DNA of 64,000 nt, taken from contig NZ_JBBOZQ010000001.1 of NCBI RefSeq assembly GCF_038008685.1, positions 4,216,001-4,280,000 of the forward strand. The letters are read 5' to 3'. Positions 18,727 through 29,146 of the stretch are shown here, piece by piece (the first letter of the stretch is position 1; the number at the start of each line of letters is the position of its first letter). Made by a program: the position numbers and the translations under genes. The notes beneath the pieces are model-generated. The model ran no database searches, was not told the origin of the DNA, and worked only from the letters and a program-made list of their open reading frames with translations. Origin of the DNA: Lysinibacillus sp. FSL W8-0992. GTDB taxonomy: Bacteria; Bacillota; Bacilli; Bacillales_A; Planococcaceae.

Positions 18727-19733
18727 TGCGCCTCACCTTGTAATACATGCTGCCATAAAACTTTCGCAAACTGTGTCGGGTCCGATACATCCAATACTTC
18801 ACCATTTACTTTCGCAGTATGACTAAAATCAATCCACTCGTCAGATAAAACTTGTAACATCGGTTCACCATAAACTTTTTGTCCAAATGTCACTGCAGTC
18901 GTACCTTCGACAGACAGAATAGGCGCTCTTTCAATAGTTGGTATATGGGCCGCATGAAGTAAAAATGCATGTGGATATTGTTTTTTAAAGCGCTCAACTT
19001 CCGCAATATGATCATTGGCATTTGAAGCTTCTCCACCAATTAAAATCGCATGTGCTCCAAGTGCTTGTGCTTCATTCACTAACGCCTGTCCAATCCGACC
19101 ATTCGCCTTTGTACTAATTACATGTTGATCATCCAAAGGGACATACCATGCACCCGCTGTCACAAGCACCTTTTTACCTGCTAATAGCTTAACCTTTGAT
19201 GAAAAATAATCTTGCACAAGAGCTGTAATATTTTCTGGTTCCTCTAAACGACCTTTGCCAACATAGCCACACGCTAAAAAGCCTTCTGACGGTTCAATAA
19301 ATTGATAGCCATCTGCCGCTAGCTGTGCCAAGTTGCGTTTTACTGCTGGATGATCATACATATGAACATTCATTGCTGGCGCAAGCCAGACGGGAGCAGT
19401 TGTGGCAAGTAAAGTCGTCGTGACCATATCATCAGCAATACCGTTTGCGAGTTTACCAATGACATTTGCAGTTGCAGGTGCAACTAATATTAAATCTGCC
19501 CAATCTGCTAAATCTATATGGGCAATCACATTTGAATCCTTTTCATCAAATGTATCGAAATAGACATCATTTTTTGACATGACTTGAAAGCTTAACGGAT
19601 TGACAAACTGTCGCGCCGATGCTGTCATAATGACCTTTACGTTGGCACCTGCCTGAGATAGCTTACTCACTAGTGCTACAGCTTTATAAACAGCAATACC
19701 ACCTGATACACAAAGTAAAATATTTTTGTTCAT
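18723..19733 (-). CDS. coaBC: CoaBC-type protein: intact CoaC domain, degenerate CoaB domain
   Basis: A 336-residue protein in the usual coaBC position. The N-terminal flavoprotein domain (1-180), phosphopantothenoylcysteine decarboxylase, is intact: His72 in AHIDLADW, the APATANVIGKLANGIADD block, Asn122 in the APAMN motif and Cys155 in GFLACGYVGKGR. The C-terminal ligase domain begins as normal (GKKVLVTAG) but then loses the family signatures: TxEPIDPVR is replaced by AWYVPLDDQ, and I cannot find the AAVADY, KIKK or KNPD motifs. It is about 70 residues shorter than typical CoaBC. The CoaB step is therefore probably not done by this protein. Confidence 0.8.
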   Translation of the reverse strand: MNKNILLCVSGGIAVYKAVALVSKLSQAGANVKVIMTASARQFVNPLSFQVMSKNDVYFDTFDEKDSNVIAHIDLADWADLILVAPATANVIGKLANGIADDMVTTTLLATTAPVWLAPAMNVHMYDHPAVKRNLAQLAADGYQFIEPSEGFLACGYVGKGRLEEPENITALVQDYFSSKVKLLAGKKVLVTAGAWYVPLDDQHVISTKANGRIGQALVNEAQALGAHAILIGGEASNANDHIAEVERFKKQYPHAFLLHAAHIPTIERAPILSVEGTTAVTFGQKVYGEPMLQVLSDEWIDFSHTAKVNGEVLDVSDPTQFAKVLWQHVLQGEAQ

Positions 19734-19759
19734 CTACAATGTCGTCCTTTCAAACGATA

Positions 19760-19788
19760 AGCTCCCAAAGGACAATTCCTCGGGAGCT
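19760..19788. repeat. Short inverted repeat between rpoZ and coaBC
   Basis: AGCTCCC and GGGAGCT arms enclose 15 bases in the 130-base gap between rpoZ and coaBC. No T run follows, so it is more likely an mRNA processing or stabilising hairpin than a terminator. Confidence 0.35.
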
Positions 19789-19863
19789 CTCGGCATTCTT
19801 GTATAATCAAAAAATCACTGCAGATTTTAACATTAACTTGGCAAAAGCTTTGTTACATCAATG

Positions 19864-20091
19864 TTAGATTTCGTCTTCGTACACAGCTGACTCATCTTGA
19901 GATACTTTCGTAAGTACACCTGCTGCTACCTCTTCAAGTGCTTTTCCTACATATTTATAGGAAACATATTTGTGCAAGCGCTCAGTGCCTTCAATCTCTT
20001 GCATTTGACGAGCACGTTTTGACGCTAAGCTTACTAAAGAATATTTTGAATCGATCTCTTTTTTTAAGGCATCTACTGATGGGTATAACAT
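19864..20091 (-). CDS. rpoZ: RNA polymerase omega subunit
   Basis: A 75-residue omega subunit that helps assemble and stabilise RNA polymerase. The typical YPSVDALKKEIDSKYSLVSLASKRAR block is recognisable, with ALEEVAAG toward the C-terminus. GAGAGGAG precedes the ATG. It directly follows gmk. Confidence 0.93.
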   Translation of the reverse strand: MLYPSVDALKKEIDSKYSLVSLASKRARQMQEIEGTERLHKYVSYKYVGKALEEVAAGVLTKVSQDESAVYEDEI

Positions 20092-20095
20092 TGGT

Positions 20096-20713
<618 letters not shown>

Positions 20714-20756
20714 TTATTCTCTATATCTCCCTTAATTTATAACAGATGCAAGCATA

Positions 20757-21632
20757 TTATTCGATATTTTGAACTTGTTCTCGCATCTTTTCTAAAATTG
20801 TTTTTGCCTGAACTACTGCAACGGCTGCTTCTGTCGATTGATTTTTTGAACCTATTGTATTAATTTCGCGATGAATCTCCTGCATTAAAAAGTCTAATTT
20901 ACGTCCGATTGAAACTGTTTCTAGTAACGTTTCTTCCAGTTGGTTAAAATGACTATCTAAACGATCTAACTCTTCTGTTATGTCCACTCGTTCAGCAAAT
21001 ATCGCTACTTCTGCGAGCAAACGGTCTTCTAAGAGCGCTCCATCTGCTATTTCAGCAATTCGTTCTAATAATCGCGTACGATATTTTTCAACAGCAAGTG
21101 ATGAATACGAGCGAATTTGATTCACTTGTTCCATTAACTGTTCCTTATATTGTACAACAACATCTTGCAATTCTTGCCCTTCACGCTCACGCATTTGGAT
21201 CAACTGTCTAGTAGCTTCTGTCACCGCATGCTCAACTGCCCCCAATAAATCCTCTGGCGTTAGTTGCGGTTTTTTCTGTACTAACGCTTGCTCTAGCGCT
21301 AATAGCTCCTGCATTGTCCATTTTTCTTCTAGGGGTACTTTACTTGCTAATTGCTCTTTTGCCTTACGATACGCTTCAATTAATGACCAATTAATTTCAA
21401 TAGATTGCTCGACGTTTTCTAAATCCTTCACATCTACCATCACATCAATTTTTCCACGTGATAAAGCTTGTGAAATCAATTTCTTAGCAAAAATTTCTGC
21501 TTCAAGCCATTCTTTTGGGAACTTTGCATGAATTTCTAAAAAACGATGGTTGACCGAGCGTATTTCTACGGTTAACTGAAAGTCTCTTGTTGTTGTGACA
21601 CCTCTGCCAAAACCAGTCATACTACGCACCAA
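20757..21632 (-). CDS. yicC: YicC/YloC family endoribonuclease
   Basis: A 291-residue YicC-family protein, a family with reported endoribonuclease activity in E. coli. It has the conserved N-terminus (M)VRSMTGFGRG and the C-terminal GRKLDFLMQEIHREINTIGSK block (DUF1732). The start appears to be TTG at 21632 with AAAGGTG upstream; this matches the family pattern M-(I/V)-R-S-M-T better than the internal ATG. It is the first gene of the yicC-gmk-rpoZ-coaBC chain. Confidence 0.9.
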   Translation of the reverse strand: MVRSMTGFGRGVTTTRDFQLTVEIRSVNHRFLEIHAKFPKEWLEAEIFAKKLISQALSRGKIDVMVDVKDLENVEQSIEINWSLIEAYRKAKEQLASKVPLEEKWTMQELLALEQALVQKKPQLTPEDLLGAVEHAVTEATRQLIQMREREGQELQDVVVQYKEQLMEQVNQIRSYSSLAVEKYRTRLLERIAEIADGALLEDRLLAEVAIFAERVDITEELDRLDSHFNQLEETLLETVSIGRKLDFLMQEIHREINTIGSKNQSTEAAVAVVQAKTILEKMREQVQNIE

Positions 21633-21638
21633 GGTTCG

Positions 21639-21948
21639 TCACACCTTTCTTTGCATACTGGGATTATTATAACATAAGCTCTGTCATTTATGACGTCTCT
21701 CCACAAAAAATTCGCTAGTGCAAAAATTAATTCTACCACATCTGAAGCTATATTTTAATATTCACCTAAAAAATGCTATGATAAACATACAAAAAATGCA
21801 TTCATACATGAGATGGCTGTTTGAACACAATTTATAATAGGAAGAATCCCATCCTATTTGTTCATATACACAGACAAATATGGCGCAAAAATTACTATTA
21901 TATACGAATACACAATGATGCAATATATCGTTGGAAAGAGGAATTAAA
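21639..21948. promoter_or_regulatory. Divergent intergenic region between yicC and rqcH
   Basis: About 315 AT-rich bases separate the divergent genes. On the minus strand an extended -10 (TGTTATAAT, 21666-21674) lies about 35 bases upstream of the yicC start and is the likely promoter of the yicC operon; no good -35 is visible. I see no convincing promoter for rqcH and no further gene. Confidence 0.5.
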
Positions 21949-23643
21949 ATGGCATTCGATGGCTTATTTACTTATTCAATGACAACAGACCTGCAACAAT
22001 TAGTAACAGGTCGCATTACTAAAATACATCAACCTAATGCTCAAGAAGTTGTTTTACAAGTTCGCGCAAATGGTGGCAACCACAAATTATTGTTTTCTAT
22101 CCACCCTTCCTATGCACGTGTACATCTTACTGAGCAAACAATAGAAAACCCTGCGGAACCTCCTATGTTTTGTATGTTATTACGTAAACATTTAGAAGGT
22201 GGTTTTATTTCATCTATTAAACAGCACGACCTAGATCGCATTATTATAGTAGAAATCCATAGTAAAAATGAAATTGGCGATCCAATTGTACGGGAATTAC
22301 ACGCAGAAATTATGGGTCGCCATAGTAACCTGCTATTAATTGATAAGGAACAAAATAAAATTATCGATAGTTTAAAACATTTATCACCATCGATGAATAG
22401 TTTCCGCACAATATTACCTGGACAGCCTTATATTGCACCACCTGCCCAAAATAAATGGCAACCCCTATCGGTCTCAGATGAGCAGTTAACAGCATTTTTT
22501 ACTGAGCCGAAAACAGCAAAAGAAGTTGTTTCGCAATTTGTCGGCTTTTCTCCATTACATGCCGAGGAATTATTATTCCGCTTAACAACTGCAACTAATA
22601 AAGTAGTATGCTTCAGAGACTTTATGGCAGCCTTTCGTGATGGCGGCACAGAACCAATGTATGTATTTTCCAATAACAAAACCTATTTCTCTCCTATCGC
22701 TTTAACCCATTTACAAGGAGAAAAAACTGTTTATCCAAATGTACATGAACTGCTTGACCGCGTATTTTTTGCACGTGCTGAGCGAGATCGTGTGAAACAA
22801 CAAGCTGGAGATTTAGAACGCTGGCTACAAAACGAAATCGATAAATTGTCATTAAAGATAAAAAAACTGACGAAAGACTATGAGCGTGCTTCCAAACTAG
22901 ATCAATTCCAATTATTTGGGGAACTGCTTATGGCCAATATATACGCTTTCGAAAAAGGTGTGAAGGAAGTAACAGTAACTAACTATTATAGTGAGTCCGC
23001 TGAAGAAATTACGATTCCTGTAAGCGAACGTAAAACACCTATTGAAAATGCGCAAAGTTATTACACAAAATACACAAAGGCTAAAAATGCCCTTATTATG
23101 GTACAAGAGCAACTTGAAAAAACAAAAGAAGAAATTACTTATTTTGAGATGCTAGCTCAACAGGTTCAACAAGCAGCTCCAGGTGATATAGAAGAAATAC
23201 GTGAAGAATTAGCGGAACAAGGTTATTTAAAACTACGTCACGCTAAGAAAAAGAAAAAACAACTAAAACCTGAACCAGAACATTATATATCATCTACAGG
23301 GACACCTATTTCTGTAGGCAAAAACAATAAACAAAATGATATGCTAACATTTAAAATTGCTAAACGTACTGATATATGGCTACATACAAAGGACATACCG
23401 GGTTCACATGTAGTCATTCATGCTACTGAGCCAGATGATACGACATTGCGAGAAGCTGCGACACTTGCCGCTTACTTCTCAAAAGCGCGCGACTCTTCCT
23501 CTGTTCCAGTAGATTATACAGAAATACGTCAAGTCAAAAAGCCAAATGGAGCTAAACCTGGATTTGTTATCTATTTCGAACAAAAAACATTGTTTATCGA
23601 TCCAGATGAAACTGTCATTTTACAGTTAAAAAAACAGTCTTAA
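21949..23643 (+). CDS. rqcH: RqcH, NFACT-family ribosome quality control factor
   Basis: A 564-residue RqcH/Rqc2 homologue (YloA/FbpA), which binds stalled 50S subunits and recruits tRNA-Ala to add C-terminal alanine tails. The NFACT-N domain carries Asp96-Arg97 in the DLDR segment, the counterpart of the essential Asp-Arg pair in B. subtilis RqcH. A central coiled coil (about 280-440) and the NFACT-R domain with DIWLHTKDIPGSHVV follow. The ATG at 21949 has AGAGG seven bases upstream; the TTG 18 bases further up overlaps that site and is unlikely. Confidence 0.95.
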   Translation: MAFDGLFTYSMTTDLQQLVTGRITKIHQPNAQEVVLQVRANGGNHKLLFSIHPSYARVHLTEQTIENPAEPPMFCMLLRKHLEGGFISSIKQHDLDRIIIVEIHSKNEIGDPIVRELHAEIMGRHSNLLLIDKEQNKIIDSLKHLSPSMNSFRTILPGQPYIAPPAQNKWQPLSVSDEQLTAFFTEPKTAKEVVSQFVGFSPLHAEELLFRLTTATNKVVCFRDFMAAFRDGGTEPMYVFSNNKTYFSPIALTHLQGEKTVYPNVHELLDRVFFARAERDRVKQQAGDLERWLQNEIDKLSLKIKKLTKDYERASKLDQFQLFGELLMANIYAFEKGVKEVTVTNYYSESAEEITIPVSERKTPIENAQSYYTKYTKAKNALIMVQEQLEKTKEEITYFEMLAQQVQQAAPGDIEEIREELAEQGYLKLRHAKKKKKQLKPEPEHYISSTGTPISVGKNNKQNDMLTFKIAKRTDIWLHTKDIPGSHVVIHATEPDDTTLREAATLAAYFSKARDSSSVPVDYTEIRQVKKPNGAKPGFVIYFEQKTLFIDPDETVILQLKKQS

Positions 23644-23650
23644 AGATAGG

Positions 23651-23679
23651 AATACGATGCTAATTGCATCGTATTTTTC
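23651..23679 (+). terminator. Terminator of rqcH
   Basis: AATACGATGC and GCATCGTATT arms around a five-base loop are followed by T residues just after the rqcH stop codon. Confidence 0.9.
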
Positions 23680-23894
23680 TTTCACAAAGTTCTTTCTCCG
23701 CAATGTGTACTATATATAGATAAAAATCAATGCCTTTTGTGTTTTTTACAGGCTATGTTCCCTATTACGATATTTTAAGATTTCCACAATGATTATTCTG
23801 AACTGTTTCTACCTTCTGTTATTGACTTCTAGCTTCCACGATGTCTTAATTTAACTATAAAAATTTTTATCATTTCAGAAAGGGCGTATTCACT

Positions 23895-25580
23895 ATGTCT
23901 GTTGGCAAAAAGTTAAGCTTCGGTTTTTTCTCGATCATCTTTACCTTATTCATTTCTTTGCTTATTTTGTTTATACAATTTTCTAAAATTGAGAGTAAAG
24001 TTGAAGATGCATTAGAAAATCGCGTCTCCTTAGTTGAACTATCGGATAATATTAAAATTGAATTAGCGACGCAAGGTCTTTTTATTCGTGCAATGTTTAT
24101 TGAAGATACTCCATATAATAAGGAGAGTTTCGAAAAATATTCATTAATGCTTGATAAGCATGTTGAGGAAATTACAGAAAAAGCAGATTCACCCGAAATG
24201 ATTGAATACACTAAAGAGCTTAATACATATAACAATGCTTTTAACAAAGCAGCTGATACTGTTTTAGCTTTACATGATGAAGGTAATATAGAAGAAGCTT
24301 TAAAAAAAGTAAATGGTGAAGCCCAACAAGCTAACATAGGGTTATCAGAAGTCTCTGATAAAATTGTAGATTACCAAAAGAATCAACTAGAAATTATTAC
24401 GAAGGAATCTAAACAGGCAGTAAAAAATTCTCAAATTATTTCGGTTATTGCCCTTACTATTGGTGTAACACTCGGCTTATTCCTTATGTTCTATGTACAA
24501 CGTAAAATTACTCGCCCTTTAAAATCAGTAGTAGTTGCTGCTAACAATATTGCAAATGGTGAATTATATCATCAAGATATTGCAAATCAATCTAAAGATG
24601 AAATTGGCCAGCTAGCAGTAGCCTTTAACACGATGAAAAGTAACGTTCGTAGTTTAATGACACATATACAAGAAAACTCCGAACATTTAACAGGCGCAGC
24701 CGAAGAGTTAACTGCCTCTACTGAAGAAGTTTCTGCTACAACAGACGAGGTTACATCACGTATTAATGACACCGCTGCGTCAGCAGTAGCCGCAACAGTT
24801 GCTGCAAAGGAAAGTGCTGCGGCTATGGATGAAACTGCAACAGGGGTACAACGTATTGCAGAAGCAACACAACAGCTTCACCATAGTGCTATTGCTACAT
24901 CTGAAACAGCCAACAGTGGTAACAGCATTATAGAAGAAGCACAGCAACAAATGAACGTCATCAATGATTCAACTCAACTGATTAACACGCTCGTTCAAAA
25001 ACTTAGTAAACAATCAGTAGAAATTAGCAATATTACAGAAGTTATAACAACAATTACGGATCAAACAAATTTACTTGCACTTAATGCCGCTATCGAAGCC
25101 GCACGTGCTGGTGAACACGGTAAAGGCTTCGCTGTAGTAGCAGACGAGGTACGCAAGCTAGCGGAAGAATCAAAACAATCTGCCAATCAAATTGTTGCAT
25201 TAACACAAGACATACAACAAGATACAAAAAATGTAGAAAAGGCAGTATTTGATGGCCTTCATTCTGTAACAGATGGTGTTAAAATGATAGGAAATGCAGG
25301 CATTGCTTTTGAATCTATCGTTACAGCAATTAATACAATGTCAGATCAAATTGAAGATATTTCTGCAACTTCTGAAGAAATATCTGCCAGTGCTGAGCAA
25401 GTAGCAGCTTCTGTTGCTGAAATTGCTTATGGTGCTTCAGCAAGTGCTGACAATACGAAAATTATCGCTGAGGCAATGAAAGAACAAGCCGCAACAATCC
25501 AACAAGTAAACTTAGTAGCGACAGATTTAAGTGAAAAGTCTTTAGATTTACAAAATCAGATACATCAATTTAAGTTATAA
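23895..25580 (+). CDS. Methyl-accepting chemotaxis protein
   Basis: A 561-residue transmembrane chemoreceptor. Helix 1 (about 9-30) and helix 2 (about 180-202) enclose an extracellular all-alpha, four-helix-bundle-like sensor domain of about 150 residues. A HAMP linker (203-256) and a long signalling coiled coil follow, including the highly conserved hairpin tip [20 protein letters not shown], which contacts CheA and CheW. AAAGGG lies ten bases upstream of the ATG. It stands alone with its own terminator next to a peptide transporter operon, so sensing of peptides or amino acids is conceivable but unproven. Confidence 0.93.
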   Translation: MSVGKKLSFGFFSIIFTLFISLLILFIQFSKIESKVEDALENRVSLVELSDNIKIELATQGLFIRAMFIEDTPYNKESFEKYSLMLDKHVEEITEKADSPEMIEYTKELNTYNNAFNKAADTVLALHDEGNIEEALKKVNGEAQQANIGLSEVSDKIVDYQKNQLEIITKESKQAVKNSQIISVIALTIGVTLGLFLMFYVQRKITRPLKSVVVAANNIANGELYHQDIANQSKDEIGQLAVAFNTMKSNVRSLMTHIQENSEHLTGAAEELTASTEEVSATTDEVTSRINDTAASAVAATVAAKESAAAMDETATGVQRIAEATQQLHHSAIATSETANSGNSIIEEAQQQMNVINDSTQLINTLVQKLSKQSVEISNITEVITTITDQTNLLALNAAIEAARAGEHGKGFAVVADEVRKLAEESKQSANQIVALTQDIQQDTKNVEKAVFDGLHSVTDGVKMIGNAGIAFESIVTAINTMSDQIEDISATSEEISASAEQVAASVAEIAYGASASADNTKIIAEAMKEQAATIQQVNLVATDLSEKSLDLQNQIHQFKL

Positions 25581-25587
25581 ACCTCAA

Positions 25588-25634
25588 AAAATACTCTAGG
25601 TAAACGACACATTGCGTTTGCCTAGAGTATTTTT
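25588..25634 (+). terminator. Terminator of the chemoreceptor gene
   Basis: Long arms with one G-T pair (ATACTCTAGG and its complement, extended to about 18 pairs) lead into a T run after the stop codon. Confidence 0.85.
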
Positions 25635-26345
25635 CTATGCAATACATTTATTAAAAATCGAATGAATTGACGAACTTCAGAGGAATTTTTAATAAGAAAT
25701 CATTTTTATACAAAATACATATCACCATGTAGATTTATGCCGAAAAAGAGAAAAACAAACTTCGAATTTTTATCTAAACGTTAATAAATAACGCTTTTTC
25801 ATATATTCAACCGCTTTCCAAAGTGTCATAGTATTATTTTAAAAAAATATTAGACTACTATCTTGTGCTTAAATGGCACTATTCTATCTACTAAACCGCA
25901 TGCTATTTAATACAAATTTCTCTCCTTTTCCCTTTTTTTCTCTCTTAAAGCTAAATACTAGATAAATACAAAACAAAATTTTTATATATCATTTATAGAT
26001 AGTATTATTCATATTTTTAGATTAGAAATTACAAGAAATTACCTTATTAAAAATCATATTCACTTAGTTTTACGATGATTTTCTACAAAACTATATAAAT
26101 TTCTTAAGGTATAACAACTGTGACTTTTGAATCATTTTTTATTGCGTCATAATATTATCGAAAAAATAGGAATTTTCGGTATAGTAAGTCATTTTTTCGA
26201 TTTTGTTTTATTTTTGATATTTTTAGCTGTTTTAAATCAAATTCTCATTATTTAAACACTTTCGTACACTGAAGTAATAGACCGAAGAAAATTATTATTC
26301 TTGTAAATGTCAGATAATACTATATAAATTTGAATCTTTTTTATT
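25635..26345. other. Long AT-rich intergenic region upstream of oppA1
   Basis: More than 700 bases carry no supported gene. Two structures stand out: a perfect 11-base inverted repeat, ATCGAAAAAAT (26157-26167) and its complement (26191-26201), with a 23-base spacer; and a CodY-like box at 26305-26319. The rest is A/T-rich with many short T runs. The size suggests a long 5' control region for the opp operon. Confidence 0.5.
26305..26319. promoter_or_regulatory. Weak CodY-like box upstream of oppA1
   Basis: AAATGTCAGATAATA matches the CodY consensus AATTTTCWGAAAATT at 11 of 15 positions. It lies 26 bases upstream of the predicted -35. CodY represses peptide transport genes in Bacillus when branched-chain amino acids and GTP are high. 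Four mismatches make this tentative. Confidence 0.35.
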
Positions 26346-26373
26346 TTGTGCACAATGACTTTTTTGGTATATT
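26346..26373 (+). promoter_or_regulatory. Candidate promoter of the opp1 operon
   Basis: TTGTGC (26346-26351) and TATATT (26368-26373) are 16 bases apart, about 50 bases upstream of the oppA1 ATG. Confidence 0.45.
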
Positions 26374-26421
26374 AAATAGGAGCTTCACAAAAGGCTTAAA
26401 AATTGTATAAGGGGGATTCAC

Positions 26422-28077
26422 ATGAATAAGAACAAAAAGTTTTTATTACTTACAGTCCTTGCAGTATTTTCACTAGTACTTGCTGCATGTGGCTTCGGTG
26501 GAGATTCGTCTGATAAAGCAAAAGACGATAAAAAAGATTCTGGTTCATCAGAAACAGCTTCTTCTAAAGAGTTGAACGTAGTTGTAGCTTCTGAGCCGCC
26601 ATCTTTACATCCACAACTTGCAACAGATACTACTTCTGGGGCAATTCTTCAAAACGTATTTGAAGGTTTAATGGTTTTAGACCTTGATGGAAAACCAGCT
26701 CCTGGTATGGCTGAAAGCTATACAGAGAGTGAAGATTTATTAACTTACACTTTCAAATTACGTGATGCAAAATGGACAAACGGAGATCCAGTAGTTGCTG
26801 GCGACTTCGAATATGCTTGGAAATGGGCTTTAAATCCTGAAAACTTATCTGAGTACGCATCTTTACTTTACCCAATTAAAGGCGCTGAAGCTTATAACTT
26901 AGGCGAAGGTTCTGCTGATGATGTTGGTGTTAAAGCTGAAGATGACAAAACTTTAGTTGTAACTTTACAACAACCAACAGCTTACTTCTTAGAGTTAGTT
27001 GCATTTAAAACATATGCTCCTTTAAATCAAAAAGTAGTTGAAGGCAATGATAACTGGTACACTGATGCTGGTGAAAACTTCGTAACGAACGGACCATTCA
27101 CATTAGATACTTGGAAACACAATGATTCAGTAGTATTAAAGAAAAACCCTGAGTATTGGGATGCTTCTAGTGTAGCTCTAGATACTGTAAACATTGGTAT
27201 GGTTGAAAATGAAGCAACTGCTTCAACAATGTTCAAAACTGGAGAAATCGATTATTTAGGTTCTCCTTATCAAACAGTTTCACTTGATGAAATTGATGGC
27301 TTTAAAGCAGACGGTTCATTACAAATCGCTGACTATGCTGGTGTATACTGGTACAAATTCAATACAACAGACAAAATTACTGGAAACGCTAACATCCGTA
27401 AAGCGTTAACATTAGCAATCGATCGTCAAGGCTTAATTGACAACATTACTAAAGGTGAACAAAAACCTGCTTTAGGTATGGTTCCATCTGCAATTAGCGG
27501 TTTTGAAGAAGACCGTGGTTACTTCAAAGATAACGATATCGAAGGTGCTAAAGCAGCACTTGAAGCTGGTATGAAAGAACTTGGTATTAAAGATCCAAAA
27601 GATCTTAAAATTAATGTTTCATTCAATACAAGTGAAGGACATGCTTCTATTGCTCAATTCATCCAAGAAGGCTGGAGCAAAAACCTTGGTATTACTGTAG
27701 GTCTTGATAACTCTGAATGGCAAGTGTATTTAGAAAAACTTAACGTTCTTGACTACCAAGTAGGACGTATGGGTTGGATCGCTGACTACAACGATGCTTA
27801 TTCATTCCTTGAAATGTATGATACAGCAGCAAATGGTAACAACGATACAGGCTGGGAAAACCCTAAATACAAAGAATTGTTAAAACAATCTATTGCTGAA
27901 GGTGATTCTGCTAAACGTTTAGACCTATTAAAACAAGCTGAATCTATCGCAGTTTCAGAATTCCCTGTTGCGCCAATCTACTACTACACTAACCTTTCAG
28001 TAGTTGATAAAAAAGTTAAAAACATGGTTCCAGATATTTTAGGTAACATTAAACTTAAATATGTTGATGTGGAATAA
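26422..28077 (+). CDS. oppA: Oligopeptide ABC transporter substrate-binding lipoprotein (opp1)
   Basis: A 551-residue SBP family 5 protein that captures peptides outside the membrane. The lipoprotein signal peptide ends in LAAC with lipidated Cys23, followed by a Ser/Asp/Lys-rich linker. The family block ANIRKALTLAIDRQ and the conserved C-terminal AESIAVSEFPVAPIYYYT are clear. GGGGGA precedes the ATG. It is first in an oppABCDF operon; codon choice (TTA, GGT, AAA) suggests high expression. A hairpin with a T tail separates it from oppB, as is common for abundant binding proteins. Confidence 0.95.
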   Translation: MNKNKKFLLLTVLAVFSLVLAACGFGGDSSDKAKDDKKDSGSSETASSKELNVVVASEPPSLHPQLATDTTSGAILQNVFEGLMVLDLDGKPAPGMAESYTESEDLLTYTFKLRDAKWTNGDPVVAGDFEYAWKWALNPENLSEYASLLYPIKGAEAYNLGEGSADDVGVKAEDDKTLVVTLQQPTAYFLELVAFKTYAPLNQKVVEGNDNWYTDAGENFVTNGPFTLDTWKHNDSVVLKKNPEYWDASSVALDTVNIGMVENEATASTMFKTGEIDYLGSPYQTVSLDEIDGFKADGSLQIADYAGVYWYKFNTTDKITGNANIRKALTLAIDRQGLIDNITKGEQKPALGMVPSAISGFEEDRGYFKDNDIEGAKAALEAGMKELGIKDPKDLKINVSFNTSEGHASIAQFIQEGWSKNLGITVGLDNSEWQVYLEKLNVLDYQVGRMGWIADYNDAYSFLEMYDTAANGNNDTGWENPKYKELLKQSIAEGDSAKRLDLLKQAESIAVSEFPVAPIYYYTNLSVVDKKVKNMVPDILGNIKLKYVDVE

Positions 28078-28117
28078 TTTTCACTACTGAATCTTTTATC
28101 TTTTAAGCTCTACAGCG

Positions 28118-28160
28118 AAGAGCTGCCTCGTGGCCACTTCGGCGCGAGTCAGCTCTTTTT
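28118..28160 (+). terminator. Intercistronic hairpin (partial terminator) between oppA1 and oppB1
   Basis: AAGAGCTG-x-CTCG pairs with CGAG-x-CAGCTCTT and is followed by TTT. It probably lets most transcripts stop after oppA and protects that mRNA, giving an excess of binding protein over the channel. Confidence 0.7.
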
Positions 28161-28216
28161 AAAATACGAAGGCATTTATTTGTCAGAAAATTGACAAATA
28201 GAAGGAGGAGTTTTAT

Positions 28217-29146
28217 GTGATTAAATATATTTTGAAAAGGCTGATGTATATACTTCTCGCGCTTTTCGTCATCGTAACGGCTACGTTTTTCTTAATGCGT
28301 CTTGCTCCAGGTAGTCCTTTTGCAAGTGAACGTAATTTCCCTCCTCAAATTGAGGAAAAGTTAAACGAAACGTATGGATTAAATAACCCTTGGTATATTC
28401 AATATAAAGATTATTTAATCGATACGGCCTCATTTAATTTCGGTGAGTCTATGAAGTATAAAGCGCGTTCTACAAATGATATGATTAATGAGAGCTTCCC
28501 AGTTTCGTTAACACTTGGGATTGAAGCTATGCTATTGGCGATTGGATTCGGTGTATTAATAGGCGTAGTTTCAGCGCTTTATCATAATAAATGGCCGGAT
28601 TATTTGGCAACGACCTTTGCGGTGCTCGGTATTTCAGTACCATCATTTATTTTGGCAGGCTTAATGCAGTATTTCTTAGCCTTTAAATTAGGCTGGTTCC
28701 CTGTTAGTGGATGGAAGGGCTTCATCTATAGTGTTTTACCTGCCCTTGCTATCGCATTCTCACACATGGGTTTTATCGCAAAATTAACACGTTCAAGTAT
28801 GCTTGAGCAAAATAGCAGTGATTATGTAAAAATGGCACGTGCTAAAGGAATTGGCAAATGGACAATCGTTTTCCGCCATACTTTACGAAATTCCTTACTG
28901 CCAGTTCTTACTTACCTTGGCCCATTAACAGCTGGTGTTGTAACAGGTAGTTTCATCGTTGAACAAATATTCGCAATCCCTGGTCTAGGTAAACACTTTG
29001 TACAAAGTATTACAAACCGTGATTACACAGTTATCATGGGAACGACAGTGTTCTATTCAATCATCCTTTTATTTGCGGTATTAATTGTCGATATTCTATA
29101 TAGCATTGTTGATCCGCGAATTAAGTTGAAGGGAGCGAAAAAGTAA
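28217..29146 (+). CDS. oppB: Oligopeptide ABC transporter permease OppB (opp1)
   Basis: A 309-residue inner-membrane permease with about six transmembrane helices, the family start IKYILKRLMYILLALFVIVTATFFLMRLAPGSPF and the cytoplasmic coupling-helix region DYVKMARAKGIGKW. The start is GTG with AGGAGGAG upstream; the overlapping ATG is followed at once by TGA. It overlaps oppC by one base. Confidence 0.95.
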   Translation: MIKYILKRLMYILLALFVIVTATFFLMRLAPGSPFASERNFPPQIEEKLNETYGLNNPWYIQYKDYLIDTASFNFGESMKYKARSTNDMINESFPVSLTLGIEAMLLAIGFGVLIGVVSALYHNKWPDYLATTFAVLGISVPSFILAGLMQYFLAFKLGWFPVSGWKGFIYSVLPALAIAFSHMGFIAKLTRSSMLEQNSSDYVKMARAKGIGKWTIVFRHTLRNSLLPVLTYLGPLTAGVVTGSFIVEQIFAIPGLGKHFVQSITNRDYTVIMGTTVFYSIILLFAVLIVDILYSIVDPRIKLKGAKK

